A stretch of DNA of 64,000 nt, taken from the NCBI GenBank assembly GCA_014898425.1, contig RCSZ01000011.1:432501-496500 (forward strand), written 5' to 3'. The stretch is from Botryotinia globosa (taxonomy: Eukaryota > Ascomycota > Leotiomycetes > Helotiales > Sclerotiniaceae). The notes beneath the pieces are model-generated. The model saw only the letters and a program-made list of their open reading frames with translations. It was not told where the DNA came from and searched no databases. Below, piece by piece: positions 57,956 to 64,000 of this stretch. Numbering within the stretch: the stretch's first letter is position 1; each line of letters starts with the position of its first letter. Made by a program: the position numbers and the translations under genes.

Positions 57956-58660
57956 CTATCCCTCGCTACCACGATCACTCTGGCCTCTTCGGTTAGTACT
58001 AGCGCCGGGACGACCACTACTATGACTACCTCTATAATGGGAGGTAGTTGTGTGACCCTGTTCTTGAGAAGCACTACCGCTTGCCGGATAGTATTGTTAG
58101 TTTTGAGGCGCACTGCCAGTCGTCGAGGAGTACTGACCACCCTGATGAATGCCAGTAGTTGTTGCTGGATAGAAACTTTGAGCCTGAGATGCGCTACTAG
58201 TCGCTTGCGGGTATAAGGACTGTTGCGTATCGTAGGAGACAGCGGCCGAAGGGGCATTATTAGCATACGCATTATAATCGCCATAATCATCAAAGTCAAC
58301 ATTGTCACCGTTTGGATCCGATGCCGGTAATGGCGCCGGGATTCTATTCTCATCAGCCTCATAGACTTCATGTTCGTCATTTGTAACATACTTTGAAAAC
58401 CGACAAGTGTTTCTTTCGTAAGCCACCTTACAATCTCTACGAGAATCTAAATGCTTTCTCTTCCAATCTCGAGTCCCGTTGGTCGAGGTATTGCATCCTG
58501 CACAATGGTGACGATCGACTAATCCGTCTGGCGGTAGTGCTATTGGCTCGGTACCAGGGGCAAAGCCGGATGTTAGCATGCTCGTGCCCATTCCGGTGGA
58601 TATAACAGTGGCGTTATAGTTTGGGTGGTCTTGAGGACGGCCGGTGGGACGATGCTCCAT
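57956..58660 (-). CDS. C2HC-motif paralogue 3 of tandem triplet, with in-frame TAA near residue 188
   Basis: ATG 58660 (MEHRPTG). The core is TGMGTSMLTSGFAPGTEPIA, then C53-x2-C56, x13, H70, x6, C77, with Trp66 in DWKRKH. The middle is acidic, and the tail consists of degenerate YPASxSASQxQ repeats. As annotated by the open frame the protein stops at a TAA (58097-58099) after 187 aa. The same frame continues to a TAG at 57956-57958 with YYPASGSASQEQGH and a Ser/Gly/Arg-rich end that matches the tail of paralogue 2, so the TAA interrupts a once-longer protein of about 234 codons. A 60-nt intron with a CTAAC branch would also bypass it, but its donor (GTACTC) is weak. I give the extended span; product status is uncertain. 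Confidence 0.65.
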
Positions 58661-59860
58661 GGTTTTGAATCTGGAGAATGTATGAAGAGAAGAAGGGAGT
58701 TCCGAAGAAGTTAAGACAGGCAGCAACGTTGCAAGGTTTGCTATGTGTGATTGGTGTATATGCAAGATGCTCGACTTGGAAAGTTTTCAATACTAGAATG
58801 ATACGTTTGATGTTGTATGTCTTCGATATTGAAAGGGGTAGATACATCTCAACAGAACTCGTCTCCAAAAGAGACAACCCCAGCCCTTTTGTGTCCATTT
58901 AGGAACTGGAAATTGATATCAGCGATGACTCGAACATAAAAGGAGAGGACATATTCATCTATAGACTTTAATAGATATACATTATTCATAAGGTCTGACC
59001 TCATAAAACTCTCCCAAGAGTCCAAAAATAGTAAACATGCAACAACCATGACACAAATGGAGATATATGACTTTCACACTTACAAGCCTCTCGAATTCAC
59101 CACATAGTGACTCCAAAAGATCCAAATCATGGCTTGAAAATGACTGCGAATGACTATAAATAGCATGTATTGCTCAAGAAGCTCATCTGTTGTATCAGAA
59201 CCCCCACATATGAATATTGTTTATAGATTCCACGTGGGAAGTGAGTGATAATGTATGCTTGCAGTCATATAATCAGAAGAGTATGGGATCATGGATGTAC
59301 ACGCGACCTCGAGAATCACGAATACTAAAGACACCGATTATCGATTATTGAGAATTGAGATTTTGTTTTAAGAGGATACAAATGCATCAACCAGCCTCGC
59401 TGAATTTGTGCAAAAAGAAGTAGAGTGTATCCCGTACCCGACAACTCTCAGGAAATCTCAATACAAGTAATGTACATTTCCCCATGACGAACTAGTAACT
59501 CAATCATTTTGAATAAAGGTTTCATATCCACTAGAATACTCCAACAGCCAGCCCTCGCACTATTAAACACTGCACAATCAGTTCACGAAATCGATGAGAT
59601 TATATCCATCAACTCCAGTTTCCGCATCAAATCACAGCTCTAATCAACAATAAAATATAGATACTCAAAACATATTACCATATATTGCTCCCATACGCTA
59701 TGCATGCGCGATGTACCTTGCGCTCCCAATTGTCCACCCAAGCCCAAGAACTCGCCCACCTTAAAGACCAGATCTGGCAGGGTATGTAATACATAGTAGA
59801 AGTAAAAATGAAACGCCATCCAAAAAATGTCCTCAACCGTTGCCCCTGGATTTCCACCAC
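58661..59860. promoter_or_regulatory. Upstream region of paralogue 3 with conserved block, then convergent-free spacer to rav1
   Basis: TGACTC (58926-58931), ACATATTCAT (58949-58958) and ATACATTATTCATAAG follow the same order as upstream of paralogues 1 and 2, 289 bp before the ATG. The rest (about 59000-59860) has no gene; it contains the 3' flank of rav1, also on the minus strand. Confidence 0.6.
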
Positions 59861-62800
59861 CTAAAACCCAAAACTATCCAACAAGCTATTTGCCTCCGGT
59901 TCCTCAAAGACTGTTGGCGGTGGCTTATGGGTTTGTTGTCCTTTTGGCATGTCTTTCTCATCCCCAACCGCAGAGCCCATTCCAATTCCACTATCCGGTA
60001 AATCTGCCACCACTAGCGAGCTTCTCCTCCTTAGCATCTTTCTCGGATTAATTTCGCCATTAAAGCTCTTGAAATCTGGTTTAGTCGGAAGAAGGAACTC
60101 CCAGTTCCTAACCAAATCTAATGCTAACAAATCGCAGCCCATCCGATCATACAACCTAGAATTATGTAATACGAAAGCCCATTCGACTTTTGGTGTTACT
60201 TTTGAGGCACCACGTAGGGTTTGGAGGGTTTTTTGTCGAAGCTGCGAGTAAAGAACTACGAGAGCCGGGTCGTCAGTTAGGAAGAGTTTAGCATTGAGAT
60301 CTGGCGATTGAGGTGTTTCGAGGAGTGTGTAGACCGGAGACTAGAGGGGTGGCATTAATATTGTGGGAAATGATAAGAAAGGAGAGGAGGGTTTCTTACA
60401 ATTAAAGCTCTAACGGCCATATCACGACGATGCAACATCCAGAAAGCCCATGATGCAAGCCATCGGTTGCCTTCTTGAGCGGCTAATGGTAGAACCTTTT
60501 CTTCGAGAAGTTCTTTGAGAACAGGTCCATGCTCTCCTTCGTACACACGAGTAACTGCTATGGCCAATTGAAGATCCTTGAGTTGGCTCAGAATAACGTT
60601 GACAGCATCTTTAAGGCAATCGGCCAACAAGAAGAAAGCGGCAGCATATTCTGATTATGGTTAGAAATACCGAATAAGAACAATCAATGCATTACTCACC
60701 AAATCGACGCTTCCCAAGCAAAGCATATGCATTCTTCATTGCAGCAGTTCTCCACTTCTTTTCCGAGAAATTATTTGCTAGAAGTCTTGTGGTAGCACCT
60801 TGTTCACGGTTCCACGCAGCCATACGCCATAGACCTTGCAGTACCGCTTTTTTCTTAAGAGCAAGATAGTACAAGCTACAATCTATAGGATTTTTGAGAT
60901 CACTCTTCGTATATTCATTTCGAGCGATGACTTCAAATTGAGCTTTCTGTTTTCTGTTAGCTTCCTTAAGTTTGGAGATAGAATATTTACATACCAGAGC
61001 ATTTGCATCCGTCATCCACATAAAGATACCACTCTCTCGTGCATGTTCCCAAAGCATTCTTCCATGGAATTGTCGTGATACCATATCGGCCAGAATATCC
61101 TGACTGTTACTATGATATGCCCAATTGATCTCCCTCCAAGAAAGACTAAGTTCGTTCACACGGCCACGACGTAAAACATGTTGTCTGAAGAATAACATAA
61201 ATCTTGCGGCATTATCATCCATTGATCTACGTTGACGCTCAACTATAGCTACGCATTCAACGATATCAGCCAAATGAATTTGCTCCTGCCTTGAAAGTTG
61301 AGGTAGAGCAATCTGTGTCAATTTCTCGGTTATAGCAGCCGCAACACTCTCTGTGACTGTTTCCACCTCGTCTTCTTCGGAGAAGCCATCGAATGTAGAC
61401 TTGATTCCTTTGCTAGCTGAAGGTGCATTTTCCGAGCTGATGTAGAAATCTTCTATGTTCATCCCCAGATGGGAGTCGATTGGTTCACCTTCAATATAAT
61501 ATTTAAGAATTTTATATAGTGCCAATAGAATATGCTGAACTAATAAATTCTTCCCGGCAAGGATGTACTGGCTCAGGAATTGTGGATGATAAACCGGGAG
61601 TGGACCGTTCAACCTTGAAACGATATCGAAGAGGTCCCAAGGAGTTTTGCGAGGCGGTAGAAAAGTTGATGCTGACGGGTCCACCTCTTTATCATAAACA
61701 AATAACTGGTTACCAGCGCCAACGATGAAGTTGCCACCTCCTAACCAAGTTGAATCACCGATTGGATGGGGTGTCAAATCTCGGATATTGACTTCTCGGA
61801 TTGCTGCCCACGCTGGCCCTTTATTTAAATAATCATATCGCATTTGAGCCAATAATATAACGCGGTAACGGAAACCAACAGCAAGAATCGATTGATCGTC
61901 AGGCGTTGAAGTCCAATCCAAATCTTGAATAGTATCCTGGGATTCGTAGTCCTGAGAATACTCAAGTCGTGCACCTCTGACGTCCCAAATGGTCAATTCT
62001 GATCTACTTGAGTTTACAAGTGCAGCTTTCCTGATGGAGCTCCCACTAGCTAAAGCAGGTTCACTAATACCTGTATCTACTGAACAAGTCTGTAGCCAGT
62101 CAACCGTTTCTTTTTCGATGTCGAGCCGGGCGGTCCAAGATCTTAACAGTCCAGAATGCGTGTAGGAAATTGCAATATCTCTTGCAAAAGTATCTAAGAA
62201 CCCCGAGATAACTGGAGGGGATCCAGCTGGGTCTACTGGTAGAACGTAGGCTAAATCGTCATCATTTCCAAGGTCAAATTGACAAAATTCGCAAATGGAA
62301 GCTTCTTGATGGTATCCATTGGCCTGAGCACTTCCCCTTCTTTGGGGTAATCTAACCTCCCATACAATACCCTTCATCTTGGAAGTAATCGTAGCGACAT
62401 GAGCAATAGGACCCTCCTTATTAATCTCAGGTAGCATGAGAATACACAAAGGTTTTCCCGTGATCGAAAACTTACAATCTGCTAGTTTAACTGCTGCGGA
62501 ATACCTAGTATCCCATAGGGTAATGTGATCGTGGTGTAAATAGATCACGAAGTTTCCCTTTCTCATGACGCATATCCTATGGACGTGTTCAGATTGCGTG
62601 ATGATACTTTGGCGGAATACTGAAGTTCCACCTGCATGTTCCATATGCTTCCAAACTATACTTTCGTTGCCATCTGTTCGCGAAACTACTGCTCGTCCAC
62701 TGACATTACGCACAATTTTCTTGATGGCAGCTGAGTGACCTGTCCATAGAGCTTTCGATTTAAATCGGTGTGACCTCGGTGAAGGGTCAAATAAGTTGGC

Positions 62801-64000
62801 TACGTCGGCTTCGAAAAACTCAATTTTCCCATCAAGATGGTGGACTAGAACATTAAGATTGCCACCGGAATGGTTGCAGAAATTATAAAGCTGAACATAG
62901 CTTGCGTCATCGCCCAGTTCCGCTGGCAAACCCAATTCCAGACCATCAACATGTGCAATGTTAAAAATGTTCGTCGGCTGTTTCGTTTTAGACCCAATAT
63001 TCTCCAGTCCCCATACAGAAAGATGTCCATGTTCATCTAGTACAACGCAAATTTCCGGATTTCGATTTGCAACTTCAATCAAATGCGCCAGGGCGTGGTC
63101 CTCCTTCGAGTCGGTCGCTGCTCTCTCTTGAACTGCGTGTTCCGTGGCAACCGTAAAATCTCTTCCATCAATGATAAATGCGAATCGTAATTTCGACACC
63201 CTGTCCCCGTCTAATCCTCTTGGTTGTATAGATTCATGTAAATCAATCTGACCCCAAAGTTGAAGACTCTGTAGAGAATGCACATCTGTAGGCGTCCAAA
63301 TTCTTAGCAAATTGTCCGCGCACACTGTATATAGCACGTTGTCAATTGTTTGGTCGATGTGGAACGGTCTTCTCCAGTGCATATTCGTGACTGTTCGCGG
63401 ATGTGGCAAGTAGGTAAAATCGAATCTTGAGTCGTCGTTCCCAAATGATAATCTCCTCCATATCTTCACAAATCTGTCGTATTTTCCACTAGAGGCAATG
63501 AATGCCGAATCGTACGAGAAGTTTGCGACCTTTACCGGATTCGCAAGTTGTTGTTTCCAAACCACTACTGGCGCATCGATTGTCGAATACAAAGTAAGCC
63601 ACGAGCTCCCGACCAACAACTCTTCTGATATTCCCCATGATAATGTGTTTGCTGTGTCAACCCCGCTCTCATCAATCGAAATGCTATGTTGTAAAGACCA
63701 CTAAATAGATTCAGCGCCGTATCTTAAGAGGCCAGTTCTGATTGTGTAATAGTCACCTTTAGCACCCCTTCATCCTGACCATATGGTTTGTAAATCCGGA
63801 CATTAGATCCCGCACACGTTGCTATCTTCCCACTACTTTCGTCCAGCGCAATAGCTTCGAGTTGAGTGTCATCGTCATCGTATATCGTTTGTAGGATCGC
63901 GTCTGCGCCGGTAAGTATGACAAACGCATTTCCCGTGATGTAGGTCTGCGCATCACTTTAGCAAGAAATAAAATTATGTAAGATGCCCGGAACATCATTG
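59861..64000 (-). CDS. rav1: RAVE complex subunit Rav1 (regulator of V-ATPase assembly), 5' end beyond window
   Basis: Visible exons: 63757-63945, 60700-63700, 60400-60650 and 59861-60340, joined in frame, giving about 1,307 residues; the first exon(s) lie past base 64000. Rav1 is the scaffold of the RAVE complex, which with Skp1 and Rav2 promotes reassembly of V1 with V0 on vacuolar and endosomal membranes after glucose shifts. The N-terminal half is WD-repeat-like: TGNAFVILTG, the segment around SSGKYDRFVKIWRRLSFG, CADNLLRIWTPTDVHSLQS, LWTGHSAAIKKIVRNVSG and WKHMEHAG. The Rav1p_C region follows with SQYILAGKNLLVQHILLALY, LSWREINWAYHSNSQDILAD, CKYSISKLKEANRKQKAQFE and, across introns, ADCLKDAVNVILSQLKDLQL, and HNSRLYDRMGCDLLALDLVR. 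The end ESNSLLDSFGF-type tail is Pro-rich. The acceptor chosen at 63945 is one of two possibilities. Confidence 0.92.

Overview
The window looks like a chromosome arm segment from a filamentous ascomycete. The genes have several short introns (about 45-120 nt, GT..AG, with CTAAC/CTGAY-type branch sites). They are separated by long, low-complexity intergenic DNA, and islands of extremely AT-rich DNA carry C-to-T/G-to-A decay typical of repeat-induced point mutation (RIP). The gene set (fungal phytochrome histidine kinase, HymA/Hym1, Rrd1, PRMT3, Snf12, PDK1-type kinase, Rav1) fits Pezizomycotina. I suspect a Botrytis/Sclerotinia-like Leotiomycete, but that placement is inference from general resemblance.

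Layout. 1-2234: AT-rich repeat remnant, then pyrimidine-rich microsatellites. 2235-3199 (-): small acidic A/P/E/T-rich protein. 3200-5935: gene-poor, simple repeats. 5936-7513 (-): rrd1 (PP2A activator), divergent from 7916-10600 (+), an AT-hook-like nuclear protein. 11767-13936 (+): seven-exon flavin-binding split-barrel protein. 13937-19023: about 5 kb with no supportable gene. 19024-24232 (+): phytochrome photoreceptor (PAS-GAF-PHY-HK-RR). 25692-27991 (-): OPT transporter. 28695-30396 (-): PRMT3-type arginine methyltransferase, divergent from hym1 (31166-32467, +), followed by the SWIB-domain Snf12 homologue (33076-34889, +) and an SDR with a mitochondrial-like leader (35913-37218, +).

37608-40211 is a repeat nest: a 517-bp TIR element, a 9-bp minisatellite with two homogenised blocks, a 345-bp TIR element flanked by TA, a GA tract, and a roughly 1-kb foldback element whose two arms have decayed unequally. 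After it come a PDK1-type kinase (41535-44398, -), a disordered Ser/Arg/Pro-rich protein (46616-49020, +), and a large sterol glucosyltransferase-like gene (50209-53858, +) broken by a one-base frameshift and carrying a C-terminal Vps13/Atg2-like segment.

54706-58660 holds the most unusual locus: three tandem, co-oriented, intronless-looking paralogues. They share a short C-x2-C-x(13-18)-H-x6-C motif with an invariant Trp four residues before the His, low-complexity tails, and a conserved upstream block (TGACTC ... ACATATTCAT) at a similar distance from each start. The third copy has an in-frame TAA followed by clearly homologous coding sequence. I do not recognise this family. The window ends inside rav1 (RAVE complex, V-ATPase assembly), whose 5' end lies beyond base 64000.

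Intron positions, starts and products were read by eye from the sequence. No database search or transcript data were available.
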